Source: Brasilonema angustatum HA4187-MV1 (lineage in GTDB: Bacteria; Cyanobacteriota; Cyanobacteriia; Cyanobacteriales; Nostocaceae). From it: DNA of 64,000 nucleotides. Shown in pieces: positions 37,029 through 44,976 of the stretch (position 1 is the stretch's first letter; the number at the start of each line of letters is the position of its first letter). The translations under genes were made by a program, and so were the position numbers. Below the pieces are notes generated by a model. It was not told the origin of the DNA and did no database searches. It saw nothing but the letters and a program-made list of their open reading frames with translations. The DNA lies in NCBI GenBank assembly GCA_019359695.1, contig JAHHGV010000040.1:1-64000 (forward strand). Direction: 5' to 3'.

Positions 37029-37451
37029 ATGAAAGCGTGATGTTCTTCACACCACAGTACTCGAATATCATGCCAGCCAGCAATTCAAGGTGGTCGATGT
37101 CGTATACTTATATAGTCGTCTTTTTCTCTTCTAAATCATAGATAATAGTGTGGCACTTATTGAGGTGTCTCATGGGTAGTGTAAATTTGCGCTAGCGAGA
37201 AATCTTTGAGATGCACTACACTCAGTTTCCATTCTTGGGAACAATGCTTACTTTACATGACTTTAAGGCTTAACTGAACTGTATTGTTCTATACCCCCGT
37301 TTGGGGAATCATTGCTATCAATGGTGATATCAATTTATGTCGGTTTGCAGCCCTTATGAAAATTAACGTCTCCACAATAAATGCTTTTATCTGGGTGCTT
37401 AATCGGTTTGGACTACCTGACCGACTGTCGCTTCTGGAACCTTCTGGCTCC
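37029..37451. promoter_or_regulatory. Gene-free region with dispersed palindrome site D
   Basis: About 420 bp without a convincing gene. The palindrome-like GTGTAAATTTGCGC lies at 37179-37192 after GGGTA, and is preceded by the TTGAGGTGTCT sequence that also precedes the palindromes at 39744 and 40162. This marks the return from island to phage-type DNA. The rest shows nothing I can name. Confidence 0.5.
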
Positions 37452-38036
37452 TCATTTGATGGGGTGGAAGAGTCCATCAGAAGCAAACCGCCACCCTACT
37501 GAACCTGGGTCGCGGGATCTACACCAGCTTTCAAAATCTTTTGGGCTATTAGAATTTCGCTCTTGCTCCAAAGTAGTCACATTAACTCCCAATCTTTTCG
37601 CCAGATTTTCCTGCGTATAGGCTTGAAGTTCTAGCTGTGGCGGGTGATATTGGTAAGATTGTTTTCTATAGTTTGTATATGATCGCTGTCCAAGTAAGGA
37701 GATTGCCCTTTCTATTTGTGCTAACCTTTGGGCGATTGCTTCGTATTGTTGCTCCAATAGTAAAAGTCGCTGTTTTAAGCCATCTTCTACACCCTCTTCT
37801 ACACTATCTTCTACACTATCTTCTATACGAGCGACTCTTGTAAATTGGGTTTCAAGTTGGTGTAGACGAGTTTCTACGCTGTTTACTGTACCAGGAACTT
37901 GCCCCAGGACGTGATGCAAGCCGAGTATTACTAAATCGGTGGCGGTGGTGTTGCGTTCTCGTGCGGCGGCGCGGAGTGCTTTAGTCAGGGTTTTAGGCAG
38001 TTTGAAATTAATTGATTCGCGTTCTGGGTTGGTCAT
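37452..38036 (-). CDS. RHH-type protein with coiled coil and C-terminal helical domain
   Basis: 194 residues. Residues 9-45 (INFKLPKTLTKALRAAARER) fit a ribbon-helix-helix DNA binder; a coiled coil (about 55-115) with a short Glu-Asp-Ser-Val repeat follows; the end (TQENLAKRLGVNVTTLEQER, then DFESWCRSRDPGSVGWRF) looks like a small helix-turn-helix with the DPxxxxW pattern seen in many cyanobacterial proteins near recombinases (recalled). It is the last gene of the minus-strand block, next to the recombinase, so it may control excision or copy number. Confidence 0.65.
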   Translation of the reverse strand: MTNPERESINFKLPKTLTKALRAAARERNTTATDLVILGLHHVLGQVPGTVNSVETRLHQLETQFTRVARIEDSVEDSVEEGVEDGLKQRLLLLEQQYEAIAQRLAQIERAISLLGQRSYTNYRKQSYQYHPPQLELQAYTQENLAKRLGVNVTTLEQERNSNSPKDFESWCRSRDPGSVGWRFASDGLFHPIK

Positions 38037-38193
38037 ATCTACACCGCGTATATACCAAGCGTATAGATAGTTTACCGTATGGTGCTACCGTCGTGTTGTC
38101 GGTTCACGCGGTGTCGGTTCGCGGACAAAGTGAAAATTGTCGCAGACTAGATGATGGGGAAAGAGCTTTAACCACTACTTGACAGAGTGTCAA
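38037..38193. other. Interval between recombinase and RHH gene, possible att region
   Basis: 157 bp with a direct repeat GTCGGTTC(A/G)CG around 38098-38125. The DNA next to a tyrosine recombinase gene is the usual place for an attachment site, but no core can be identified without the partner site. Confidence 0.3.
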
Positions 38194-39132
38194 CTAAACC
38201 GACAGATAAAGAGCCGTACTGCTATCAGGACGTACGCTCAAGTACCTACTTGTAGTGGAGACATTATCATGTCCCAATGTTTGTTGCAGTAATTTGATAT
38301 CAGCACCCGCCTCTAAGCTATGAGAAGCATGAGCGTGTCTTAACCAGTGTGGACTGACCTTTTTCTTGATTCCAGCCCTTTGTGTTGCAGCTTCAACTAT
38401 CCGATAAACCTGAGTTCTATCTAGATGACCACCTGCCTTGACCTTTCCCTTTCCTCCACCGCGACTTGCAAAAACTGGGGAATTTTCATCAGCATCACCG
38501 ACAAATTCCATTAATTCTACCCATACATCCTTTGGTAGCAATATCGACCGAGTTTTATCACCTTTCCCTAGTACAGTTACCTGTCCGGTGTCTCCTCGTG
38601 CTGTTAAATTCTTACTCGCCAGTCCAGTCAATTCCGATACCCGCAAACCAGCAATATACAACAGTTTTAAAATCAGTAAATCCCGTTGCTTCTCTTTTTT
38701 ATATCGGTATTTGCTTTCCTCGGTAGCCCAGAGGATTTTTTGAACTTCTTTTGGAGTTAAAATCCGCTCATTTAGCCTATCAGCCGTCTTTTTCAGCTTC
38801 ATAGCACTGCCCACATTGAATGGTATAAATCCCACTGTATGAGCGAAACTGATGAGTGACTTAATCGCATAAAAACAAGTTTTCTGGGTATTTGGTGCTA
38901 GTCCCAGGTTTGCCAAGTGGGCAGAGTAATCATACATATCCTCCAACGTTACCTCTCGCAATGGCTTAGCTAAAAAAGCTAGAAAGTTGGTGCAATACCA
39001 TTGATAAGCCGCGACTGTCTTTGGAGATTTCCCATGTAGCCACATTTCAACCAGTTTCATCTGAGCATCAGCAGGGGCAAGTTTAGCAAGCTGGCGACGT
39101 TCTTTGGTGTGGACTAAGGCGAGAGGAGTCAT
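38194..39132 (-). CDS. Tyrosine recombinase (phage integrase / XerC-D-like)
   Basis: 312 residues. A SAM-like core-binding domain (residues about 25-115) precedes a catalytic domain with Arg in AGLRVSELTGL, Lys/His region, HWLRHAHASHSLEAG (His-x-x-Arg), LGHDNVSTTSRYLS with the final His and the nucleophilic Tyr. All catalytic residues are present. It may integrate the element or resolve dimers. It lies in the middle of the phage-like region rather than at an edge, which is unusual for a prophage. An inverted repeat sits 23 bp upstream of its ATG. Confidence 0.9.
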   Translation of the reverse strand: MTPLALVHTKERRQLAKLAPADAQMKLVEMWLHGKSPKTVAAYQWYCTNFLAFLAKPLREVTLEDMYDYSAHLANLGLAPNTQKTCFYAIKSLISFAHTVGFIPFNVGSAMKLKKTADRLNERILTPKEVQKILWATEESKYRYKKEKQRDLLILKLLYIAGLRVSELTGLASKNLTARGDTGQVTVLGKGDKTRSILLPKDVWVELMEFVGDADENSPVFASRGGGKGKVKAGGHLDRTQVYRIVEAATQRAGIKKKVSPHWLRHAHASHSLEAGADIKLLQQTLGHDNVSTTSRYLSVRPDSSTALYLSV

Positions 39133-39154
39133 GGGTATTTATTCTCTTTGATAG

Positions 39155-39194
39155 AATTGAGTACAACAAAAGTAGTGTTTAGTTGTACTCAATT
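39155..39194. promoter_or_regulatory. Inverted repeat upstream of the recombinase gene
   Basis: Arms AATTGAGTACAAC and GTTGTACTCAATT, 13 bp and perfect, separated by 14 bp. The spacing fits a dimeric regulator or a recombinase binding pair. It is distinct from the dispersed palindrome although both contain GTAC. Confidence 0.6.
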
Positions 39195-39261
39195 TAGCAT
39201 AACGTTGAACCCATGAACTGCAAAATGCTAGTTATTTAGAATATGGCAGTTGCTAATATGT

Positions 39262-39645
39262 CTAACCCAGAACCTCTCTTACCGTAGCCTCAGAGACTTG
39301 AGTGACAGCGCGTTCATTAATTAGCTGTTTCTGACCACATGCATTAAGCACCGTGTAGAGGTGGTGTGTTTTGTTGTGGTTCAGTACTAAATAGACATTG
39401 TTCATTCCATCAGCTACATACTTTTTAGCGGGGATTGATGGAGGAACAAACTGCATCATGTTGATGCTGGTTGCGTGTTGCAGGACTGTCATCCAGCCTG
39501 CTTTGGAGTTAAGGCGCAGGTTTCCTAATCCTTGAGCAACTGCCCAGGCTTTAACACTCTTGGCTGTTTTGGTGGCGAGCGCCGATCCTAACACCGCATA
39601 AACCTGATTTTTGAGTTCTGTAATCGTTCTTCCTGTGGTAGTCAT
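39262..39645 (-). CDS. Hypothetical early protein (127 aa)
   Basis: Start at MTTTGRTITELK, placed by AAAGGAG 9 bp upstream; a longer open frame begins at 39687. The protein has helices at the start (ELKNQVYAVLGSALATKTAK) and an alpha/beta middle (NNVYLVLNHNKTHHLYTVLN). No family recognised. It is one of three minus-strand genes with the same promoter-leader cassette, so it is probably an early phage gene. Confidence 0.6.
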   Translation of the reverse strand: MTTTGRTITELKNQVYAVLGSALATKTAKSVKAWAVAQGLGNLRLNSKAGWMTVLQHATSINMMQFVPPSIPAKKYVADGMNNVYLVLNHNKTHHLYTVLNACGQKQLINERAVTQVSEATVREVLG

Positions 39646-39762
39646 CTGTTTGTCTCCTTTGTTTTTCTCTATAGCTCTATAGTACAATTAATCTTCTAAA
39701 TATGGGTTTAAATTGTGGCAGTTGTTGAGGTGTCTATTGGGTAGTACAAATTTGTACTACCC
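39646..39762 (-). promoter_or_regulatory. Early promoter-leader cassette 1 with palindrome site E
   Basis: On the minus strand: perfect 24-bp palindrome (39739-39762, core GTACAAATTTGTAC), then AATAGACACCTCAACAACTG, CCCATATTTAGAAG, TACTATAGAGCTATAGAG and ribosome-binding CAAAGGAGAC before the ATG. TACTAT is a good -10 box. The same order precedes the genes at 40062 and 43412. Confidence 0.7.
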
Positions 39763-39764
39763 AT

Positions 39765-39784
39765 GACGGGGAGCGCTCCCCGTC
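39765..39784. repeat. Perfect 20-bp palindrome next to site E
   Basis: GACGGGGAGCGCTCCCCGTC, a GC-rich perfect palindrome 2 bp from site E, in the gap after the stop codon of the 79-aa gene on the minus strand. It may form a hairpin at the end of that transcript; no T-run follows. Confidence 0.6.
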
Positions 39785-39818
39785 TTCCTCTAAGCTTTTC
39801 TTGCTTTCAATGCTTGGA

Positions 39819-39859
39819 TGCGTTAGCCTTTGGCGGCTCCCTTTGGAGCATCGCTCATT
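39819..39859. repeat. Small dispersed repeat, copy 1
   Basis: TGCGTTAGCCTTTGGCGGCT followed by CCCTTTGGAGCATCGCTC. It covers the end of the 79-aa coding region and beyond. A matching inverted copy is at 40535-40575 and a related one at 46057-46090. Confidence 0.7.
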
Positions 39860-40062
39860 CTCAATGAGCGTTGATGTCTTGCGTGTCTTACTTCTCCGTA
39901 GAATTCTAGGTCAGTGACGATTCTTTGGGTTTTAATTTCTGGCTTGCAAACACCTGTGCAAATATCTCTGAGTATTTGTACTAATTCTTCTTGGGTGTAA
40001 TCGTCTTCACAGAATTTGTAGGGGTTGTAGGTGTAAATGTAAGTTGCGGTTGCGGTGCTCAT
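39823..40062 (-). CDS. Hypothetical early protein (79 aa)
   Basis: A small protein (TYNPYKFCEDDYTQEELVQI) with an acidic helix and a strand end. AAAGGAGAC sits 6 bp before its ATG. The last codons (SDAPKGAAKG) come from a small dispersed repeat that also occurs inverted in the next gene, so the C-terminus is probably altered. No family recognised. Confidence 0.55.
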   Translation of the reverse strand: MSTATATYIYTYNPYKFCEDDYTQEELVQILRDICTGVCKPEIKTQRIVTDLEFYGEVRHARHQRSLRMSDAPKGAAKG

Positions 40063-40181
40063 CTCTTTGTCTCCTTTGTTTTTCTCTATATCTCTATAGT
40101 AGAGTTTTAGTTTTTAAACATGGGGATAAAAGATGACAGTTATTGAGGTGTCTATAGGGTAGTGCAAATTTGCACTACCCT
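40063..40181 (-). promoter_or_regulatory. Early promoter-leader cassette 2 with palindrome site F
   Basis: Perfect 26-bp palindrome at 40156-40181 with core GTGCAAATTTGCAC, then ATAGACACCTCAATAACTG, CCCCATGTTTAAAA, TACTATAGAGATATAGAG and CAAAGGAGAC on the minus strand. The core differs from site E at two positions that change symmetrically in both arms. Confidence 0.7.
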
Positions 40182-40187
40182 TGATAA

Positions 40188-40859
40188 CTAAGCCGCCTCT
40201 TTCTTGATGTTCCGATGTTGGAGGACGTAGGCTCCAAGCCTAGCCTTCATCTCTTTCACGATCCCATCAGTCGATAGCCCATACGCTTGCAGGTACTTGA
40301 TCAGGTCAGGTTTCTTAAGATTGGGAATCGCTGAGACAGTAGGTAACTCTAAGACGACAGATCTTTCAACCTTCCTTTGCTCAGAGACGGGTACGGCTTC
40401 TTGCTCAACAACAGCTGTGACGGTTAACACGGGTTCAGGATCTTGCTCTTCTTTAGACTCAGTGTCTAGACCATCAGGAGAAGTAGGAGGTGTGGGATCA
40501 TCTTCGGGATCAGTTGGGTCTTCATCTTCAGCGATGCTCCCTTGGGAGCCGCCAGAGGCTAACGCAGCTGTCAGTAGAAGCGGATCTGAAGCGTTTTCAT
40601 CAACAATTGCAACCAAGGCGTTCTTGAATTCCTCAACACCCTCAACGCCATAGGCAGCAAGGACAGCGCGAAAAGCCTTTGAAGCTGTTTCTAACGCAGA
40701 CTCAGCAGCACCCTTGGCGGTCAATTCTAACTGCTGCTGTTGCTGAAGCGCTGTTAACTGCTGCCGTGCCTCTTCTAACTGGCGTTGTAACTCTTGAATC
40801 AGGAACTCAGTTGCTTGGATGTTTGCAGATGTATTGTTGGTGAATGAAGCGAAAAGCAT
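40188..40859 (-). CDS. Coiled-coil protein with C-terminal SAP-like domain
   Basis: 223 residues from the ATG at 40859 (MLFASFTNN), preceded by CGGAGA; the open frame extends to 40928. A Gln-rich coiled coil (LIQELQRQLEEARQQLTALQ) is followed by an acidic Pro-rich linker (DPTDPEDDPTPPTSP) and a C-terminal SAP-like segment (NLKKPDLIKYLQAYGLSTDG), a short helix-turn-helix that binds DNA. It may act in DNA packaging, recombination or nucleoid binding. Part of the linker lies on the inverted small dispersed repeat (ASGGSQGSIAEDED). Confidence 0.65.
   Translation of the reverse strand: MLFASFTNNTSANIQATEFLIQELQRQLEEARQQLTALQQQQQLELTAKGAAESALETASKAFRAVLAAYGVEGVEEFKNALVAIVDENASDPLLLTAALASGGSQGSIAEDEDPTDPEDDPTPPTSPDGLDTESKEEQDPEPVLTVTAVVEQEAVPVSEQRKVERSVVLELPTVSAIPNLKKPDLIKYLQAYGLSTDGIVKEMKARLGAYVLQHRNIKKEAA
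40535..40575. repeat. Small dispersed repeat, copy 2 (inverted)
   Basis: Reverse complement reads GCGTTAGCCTCTGGCGGCTC then CCAAGGGAGCATCGCT, nearly the same as copy 1. It lies inside the SAP-domain gene and keeps its frame. Confidence 0.7.
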
Positions 40860-41079
40860 TGTTGATTCTCCGTTGTTTATTTTTAGTGGTGGAAGTTTGG
40901 GCGGTGGTCGTTTCTCTCTCGCCCCCATATTTAAAAGGCATACCCATGTTTATCATCGTTGGGGTTATAGTGTGGCAGTTTGTCTATTGTCCACTCTATA
41001 TCAGTATATTTGTACTATTTAGGAAACCAAAGCCACTCAAGGCGATGGAGTGCAGGCTCCTGGAGCATCGCTCTTGGAA

Positions 41080-42150
41080 CTAATAACGCACACTCCGTGC
41101 ATAACTAGGGAAATTAGCAGCTAACAATTGAGTGTAGAACTTTGGAGCTACACAAAGACCGAGTGCCGCGCCTGCGATCGCGCTTTGGTCTTCCGGTAAG
41201 TAATACCAATCCTCAAAACCTGCAATCAGCTTTGCTTGGCTCATAGGCAAATAGAATGCTTGCCCGTCTTTCCAGACGTTTAAACACATCTTTCTACCTC
41301 CTGGCATCTGTCCTTTTGTCTTTCCATCGTTCCACATGGATTTGGTCAGAGTCCAGAAAGGCTCAGACTCTTGCCTAATATGAAAAGTGCGCTTACTACC
41401 TGCCTGCTTCCGATTACTGCCTATGGTGTAACGCTCAATGGCGATCGCCTTGACACTGTTGTACTGCAAATAGTCATCCAATGCAGCCTGCTGATTCTCC
41501 GTTAGCTCGCAAGGAATCAACTGATCCCAGTCGATGACATCACCCCAACCTTTGCGCGATCGCTTAGGAGGAAACAGCATTGCTCTATCAAGACTTCCTA
41601 GTAAGAATAAGCGTTTACGGTTTTGGGCGACTCCATAATCCACCATATCAACATTCTTGTAATGAAACTTATACCCGCAGTCTGTAAGACTATTCAGAAT
41701 CATTTTAAAGGCGGCTGATTTGTCATAAGCACAGACGTTTTCTAAGGTGAAATACCTCGGTTTAAGCAGGCGTAACGCTTCGCAAACAGCCCAGGCGCTA
41801 GAGATGTCGCTATACTCTTCCTCTCTTTCTGTTTTGGCGGTGCTGAAGTTACTGCACACTGGGGAGGCATGAAGTAGAAAGAGATTGCGCGGGAATCTAG
41901 GGAATTCAGCAACAGCGCACTCTTGGACGGTTCTAAGCATCATCTCTGAACCATAAGTACAAAAGTTGATTTTGTGTAGCTTAAAAAACTCTTGGCTTAA
42001 CCCTGGCTCCTTGGGGTTCATTTCAACCCCAAGAACAGGTCTAAAACCTGCACTGGCAGCGCCAGAATCAGCACCGCCTGCACCTGTAAACAAACTAACA
42101 AAAATAGGAGCATGAGGGGGCAAGATAGGACGCTGGGAAGGGTAGTGCAT
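41080..42150 (-). CDS. C5-cytosine DNA methyltransferase
   Basis: 356 residues. Motif I FVSLFTGAGGADSGAASAGF, motif IV with catalytic Cys in SPVCSNFS, motif VI TLENVCAY, motif VIII AQNRKRLFLLGS, and motif X AALGLCVAPKF are in the usual order. The protein transfers a methyl group to cytosine; the target recognition region lies at about residues 215-290 and its specificity cannot be read. There is no restriction endonuclease beside it, so it is probably a phage-type orphan enzyme for evading host restriction or for regulation. Its start codon lies inside a degenerate copy of the dispersed palindrome. Confidence 0.9.
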   Translation of the reverse strand: MHYPSQRPILPPHAPIFVSLFTGAGGADSGAASAGFRPVLGVEMNPKEPGLSQEFFKLHKINFCTYGSEMMLRTVQECAVAEFPRFPRNLFLLHASPVCSNFSTAKTEREEEYSDISSAWAVCEALRLLKPRYFTLENVCAYDKSAAFKMILNSLTDCGYKFHYKNVDMVDYGVAQNRKRLFLLGSLDRAMLFPPKRSRKGWGDVIDWDQLIPCELTENQQAALDDYLQYNSVKAIAIERYTIGSNRKQAGSKRTFHIRQESEPFWTLTKSMWNDGKTKGQMPGGRKMCLNVWKDGQAFYLPMSQAKLIAGFEDWYYLPEDQSAIAGAALGLCVAPKFYTQLLAANFPSYARSVRY

Positions 42151-42163
42151 ATTTGGACAACCT
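42140..42163. promoter_or_regulatory. Dispersed palindrome, site G (degenerate, over a start codon)
   Basis: GGGTAGTGCATATTTGGACA at 42140-42159, with two changes from the core. The methyltransferase ATG is inside it (complement of 42148-42150). If a protein or hairpin acts here, it would affect translation directly. Confidence 0.5.
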
Positions 42164-42230
42164 ATAAAATAACAATTAACTAGCTAGCTAGAAGTTCTGA
42201 TCAAAGAAGGTGACATCCCTCCGGTTTTCC

Positions 42231-43412
42231 TTAAACAGGCACTTTTACCCCACAGACTTCCTCATACCAGGAAATAGCGCCCTCAAAGCGAGCGCGCCCA
42301 GAAGCCTCATAAAAGTTAAGCCTACCCAAAAAGCTATTAACAACTTCTTGGACACCACACTGAGCAAAGTTGTCTGGGTAACGGTTTCTGTAAGCATCCA
42401 CTGCAATATCTTTTATCAACTCATCAAAGTTGTCTGGTGACAGCATTCCCGGTTCTTGTACACCCCATTTACCACACTGGGCAATGATCCATGAAGCTTG
42501 ATGTTTTGTAATTGCTCGTATTCTTTTACACAGTGTATTGTGTTTGGGATAGAGGGATTGAGACGTAGCTTGGGACTTTGTTTCTTGGATGACTATAGGC
42601 TTTTGCTCGTAGTCATTGTACTGAGTATTGTACTTCTGCGCGTTCTCAGGGATGAGCAAAGCTACTATCTTGGCATAGTCGCTGTGCTCATCATCGTTTG
42701 GGACATAAGTAATATCTTTTCTTGAGGTGTAGCCATACTTAGCAATTAGATTCTTGATCCCCGTTTCTGTAAAGCCTGCCTTATGAGCAATTGTGTTGAG
42801 TCTTGTGACTTGCTTGTCCGTTATTTTTGTCCCAGAGGGTTTCCCATTCGACTCTAGATCTCCACTCAAGGCTTCCAATAAGTTGGTTTTTTCAACGAGT
42901 CTAGAGTTCTTTAAGTCAATCTCTATCCTTGGTTCAGTATCTTCCTTCCATTGATTGTCATGGTAGAACTTATAGGCGCGGTTATCCCCTTTTTTGGACA
43001 TGTACTGGACAAACTTTTTGCGAGCGCTCGTCTGTTCGTCCAGATAAGCACCTATCCCAAATTGCTCAGCCGCATCCTTAAAAGCAGCGCGAAAAGCATT
43101 GACAACCGGAGAACCTATAATTTTTCTTTTCCCCTCATCATTCAACTCTGGAAATGTCAAATTATCCGCTACCCCAGTCTTGGTGACTCCACAGATAGTC
43201 AGTTCCAAGTACACCACAGTGTAGTCCCCACTGATAACCGTATCCCTGACTCTACTCTCCCAATATCCCGCACAAACATCATTGAGCCGTTGTGTAATCA
43301 ATTGATGAGGGATATAAAACCATTTCGTGGTAGTTCCTGGCAACTTTCTCTCTTTGTGTGCTTCTGCTGGGAACCATCCGGTTAACTCATCTAATATTTC
43401 TTCTAGTTTCAT
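42231..43412 (-). CDS. Rad52-like single-strand annealing protein
   Basis: 393 residues. The N-terminal 130 residues show the Rad52/Rad22 pattern: QRLNDVCAGYWESRVRD, a strand pair YTVVYLELTICGVTKTG, and FRAAFKDAAEQFGIGAYL. The C-terminal half has two short helical modules (KQVTRLNTIAHKAGFTETGI; HQASWIIAQCGKWGVQEPG). Phage annealing proteins pair complementary strands during recombination-dependent replication. It is the first gene of the minus-strand early block and has the shared cassette upstream. Confidence 0.8.
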   Translation of the reverse strand: MKLEEILDELTGWFPAEAHKERKLPGTTTKWFYIPHQLITQRLNDVCAGYWESRVRDTVISGDYTVVYLELTICGVTKTGVADNLTFPELNDEGKRKIIGSPVVNAFRAAFKDAAEQFGIGAYLDEQTSARKKFVQYMSKKGDNRAYKFYHDNQWKEDTEPRIEIDLKNSRLVEKTNLLEALSGDLESNGKPSGTKITDKQVTRLNTIAHKAGFTETGIKNLIAKYGYTSRKDITYVPNDDEHSDYAKIVALLIPENAQKYNTQYNDYEQKPIVIQETKSQATSQSLYPKHNTLCKRIRAITKHQASWIIAQCGKWGVQEPGMLSPDNFDELIKDIAVDAYRNRYPDNFAQCGVQEVVNSFLGRLNFYEASGRARFEGAISWYEEVCGVKVPV

Positions 43413-43535
43413 GAGCTTTTGCCTGTCTCCTTTGTTTTTCTCTATACTTTTATAGTAAATTTTTTCTTTAAAATATGGGGATATCTTGTGACAGATATTT
43501 TATAGGCATAATGGGGTGTGCAAATTTGTGCAACC
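43413..43535 (-). promoter_or_regulatory. Early promoter-leader cassette 3 with palindrome site H
   Basis: Minus strand: palindrome core GCACAAATTTGCAC (43518-43531), CTGTCACAAG, CCCCATATTTTAAAG, TTTACTATAAAAGTATAGAG and CAAAGGAGAC before the Rad52-like ATG. Same order as the cassettes at 39646 and 40063. Confidence 0.7.
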
Positions 43536-43925
43536 CATAGTTTTATTTTTATGCTAAGACAATAAAGACACCGCGCTTATGTCCAGAGGGCACGCTCTTG
43601 CAACGTGGTTTTTTATGTACCTTCTCAAAGTTCCCTTGCTGGAGTACTAGTGGCGACAGAGGGATGAGCTTCTCACAACAGGCGTTGCCTTAGTTCCAAA
43701 GCTTTAATTAATTGTCTGTGATTGCAATTTTTAAATAGCTACTTAGCATAAGCAAATTGTTTTTGCAAGTGCCGGAGCATTCTTTTCCTCCAAGGCTTGC
43801 ACAAGTTTTTTCGTACTTTCTGGTAATGGATTTGTAGGGTTGCTATTCATCGTTTTAAGATTTGCTCAAACCTTTTTCAAATCTTATCATGGTGGTATAT
43901 TCCCTTATTATTAACTCATTTCCAT
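43536..43925. other. Divergent regulatory interval
   Basis: About 390 bp between the early minus-strand block and the plus-strand replication block. Apart from the possible 35-aa ORF it holds AT-rich promoter-like DNA (TTATCATGGTGGTATATTC near 43885). The position is that of a phage control region. Confidence 0.4.
43743..43850 (-). CDS. Possible small ORF (35 aa)
   Basis: An ORF on the minus strand, MNSNPTNPLPESTKKLVQAL then EEKNAPALAKTICLC. It lies in the otherwise gene-free interval between the minus-strand early block and the plus-strand regulator. It might be a short peptide or a remnant. I see no ribosome-binding site that settles it. Confidence 0.3.
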   Translation of the reverse strand: MNSNPTNPLPESTKKLVQALEEKNAPALAKTICLC

Positions 43926-44180
43926 ATGGTCAAACAAGTAGCCGTACGCATTGTTAGCTTAGAGGAGTTTTTGACAATGCCTGCACAACAACTATCAAAA
44001 ATGACTGGAGTTCCAGGTGCTCGGTGGTCCGAGTGGCAACGTGGGCGTGGTTTGAGCGAGCGCAACCTTGTAAGTGTTTCTTCTACTCTTGGGATAAGTC
44101 CAGGCACTCTACTAGATTGGATTATTCTCAGAAGGCAGTCTTACCCGCAAAACTGGGAAGACACCAGAGCTAAGTACTAG
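43926..44180 (+). CDS. Small HTH-like regulator (84 aa)
   Basis: The middle (QQLSKMTGVPGARWSEWQRG, then LSERNLVSVSSTLGISPGTL) has the spacing of a helix-turn-helix, with two Trp residues between the helices. It heads the plus-strand block and faces the minus-strand early genes, the usual place of a phage repressor or Cro-like switch. No named family is certain, and the C-terminus is short, so it would be a one-domain regulator. It could be a candidate reader of the dispersed palindrome. Confidence 0.55.
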   Translation: MVKQVAVRIVSLEEFLTMPAQQLSKMTGVPGARWSEWQRGRGLSERNLVSVSSTLGISPGTLLDWIILRRQSYPQNWEDTRAKY

Positions 44181-44192
44181 GGCAAAAACAAG

Positions 44193-44591
44193 ATGAGCAC
44201 TTTAAACGGCTGTGCAAATTTGAACAACCCTTATAACAAGTTTCAATACTTTGTCAAAGAGGTTCTGCACTTACCATCTCTTTGTAACCAAGCAAGGGCG
44301 ATCGCCCTTGCTGAAAAGTTTAAGGGTAGAGGTGCTGTCTTGTGTGATTTAACATCTTCTCTAGCTAGTTGGGAAAACGGTACTATAGAAGACTTGCAGC
44401 CAGTACCAGTCAGCTATGTGCTTTTGGAAAGTTCTCATGAGTGGTTGTCAGAAAGGACAGAGGAAATATTGACTTTGTTGGAAACGTATGACTTTGAGTT
44501 AACCTATGTATTGATAATGACAGCGAGAATGGGTGACGGTTTAAGGAGCATCGCCTTCCAAGTTTTTCTCTTAGACCCTCCTACTTTTTAA
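44193..44591 (+). CDS. Hypothetical protein (132 aa), start overlaps palindrome site I
   Basis: A helical/strand protein (HEWLSERTEEILTLLETYDF; LTYVLIMTARMGDGLRSIAF). The first residues (NGCANLNNPYN) are encoded by the palindrome copy GTGCAAATTTGAAC at 44212-44225, so the annotated start may be too early or the palindrome lies in a coding region here. It begins 12 bp after the preceding stop. No family recognised. Confidence 0.55.
   Translation: MSTLNGCANLNNPYNKFQYFVKEVLHLPSLCNQARAIALAEKFKGRGAVLCDLTSSLASWENGTIEDLQPVPVSYVLLESSHEWLSERTEEILTLLETYDFELTYVLIMTARMGDGLRSIAFQVFLLDPPTF
44209..44230. promoter_or_regulatory. Dispersed palindrome, site I
   Basis: GGCTGTGCAAATTTGAACAA then CCC; the right arm differs at one core position. 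It overlaps the first codons of the 132-aa gene. Confidence 0.5.
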
Positions 44592-44676
44592 TATGGGGAA
44601 GTTATAATAAAGAAAATATCAATAATGAAGATTACTAACAGACTAACACCATATTTAGCCAATATTATGAGAAAAA

Positions 44677-44976
44677 ATGGTTAGGACATATCAAGGAAGA
44701 GAACACGCAGAACCTATCTGCGATCGCCCGTGGGTAGTATCAAAGGGAAAATCAGAAAGTGGGGTACAGCGATGGGTCTGTAGGAATTGTAAGTTATCTT
44801 GGACGGGTAATCCTGTTGGGCGTCCTGAAAGAAGAGATATCACTTGTCCCAACTGCTTGCAAGGTAGTGTTAAGAAAAATGGGATAACCACAAAAGGTGG
44901 TAAGCCTCATCAAAAGTGGATATGTAAAGAGTGTGGGCAGAACTTTTCTTTTCCGATTCGGGAGGTTGCACAATAA
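44677..44976 (+). CDS. Double zinc-ribbon protein (IS1 InsA-like)
   Basis: 99 residues with two CxxC pairs in each half: WVCRNCKLSW, and DITCPNCLQGSVKKNGITTK followed by WICKECGQNF. The second half is the InsA/IS1-type zinc ribbon (KNG.T..G...QKW.CK.CGQ.F) that binds DNA in transposases. No catalytic (InsB-like) partner follows, so it is not a complete IS. It may serve as a phage regulator or be a domesticated fragment. GTTATAATAAAG lies about 70 bp upstream. Confidence 0.65.
   Translation: MVRTYQGREHAEPICDRPWVVSKGKSESGVQRWVCRNCKLSWTGNPVGRPERRDITCPNCLQGSVKKNGITTKGGKPHQKWICKECGQNFSFPIREVAQ

Noticed and set aside
44677-44976. Complete IS1-type insertion sequence
   Set aside because: Only the zinc-ribbon part is present; there is no catalytic transposase and no terminal inverted repeats or target duplication.
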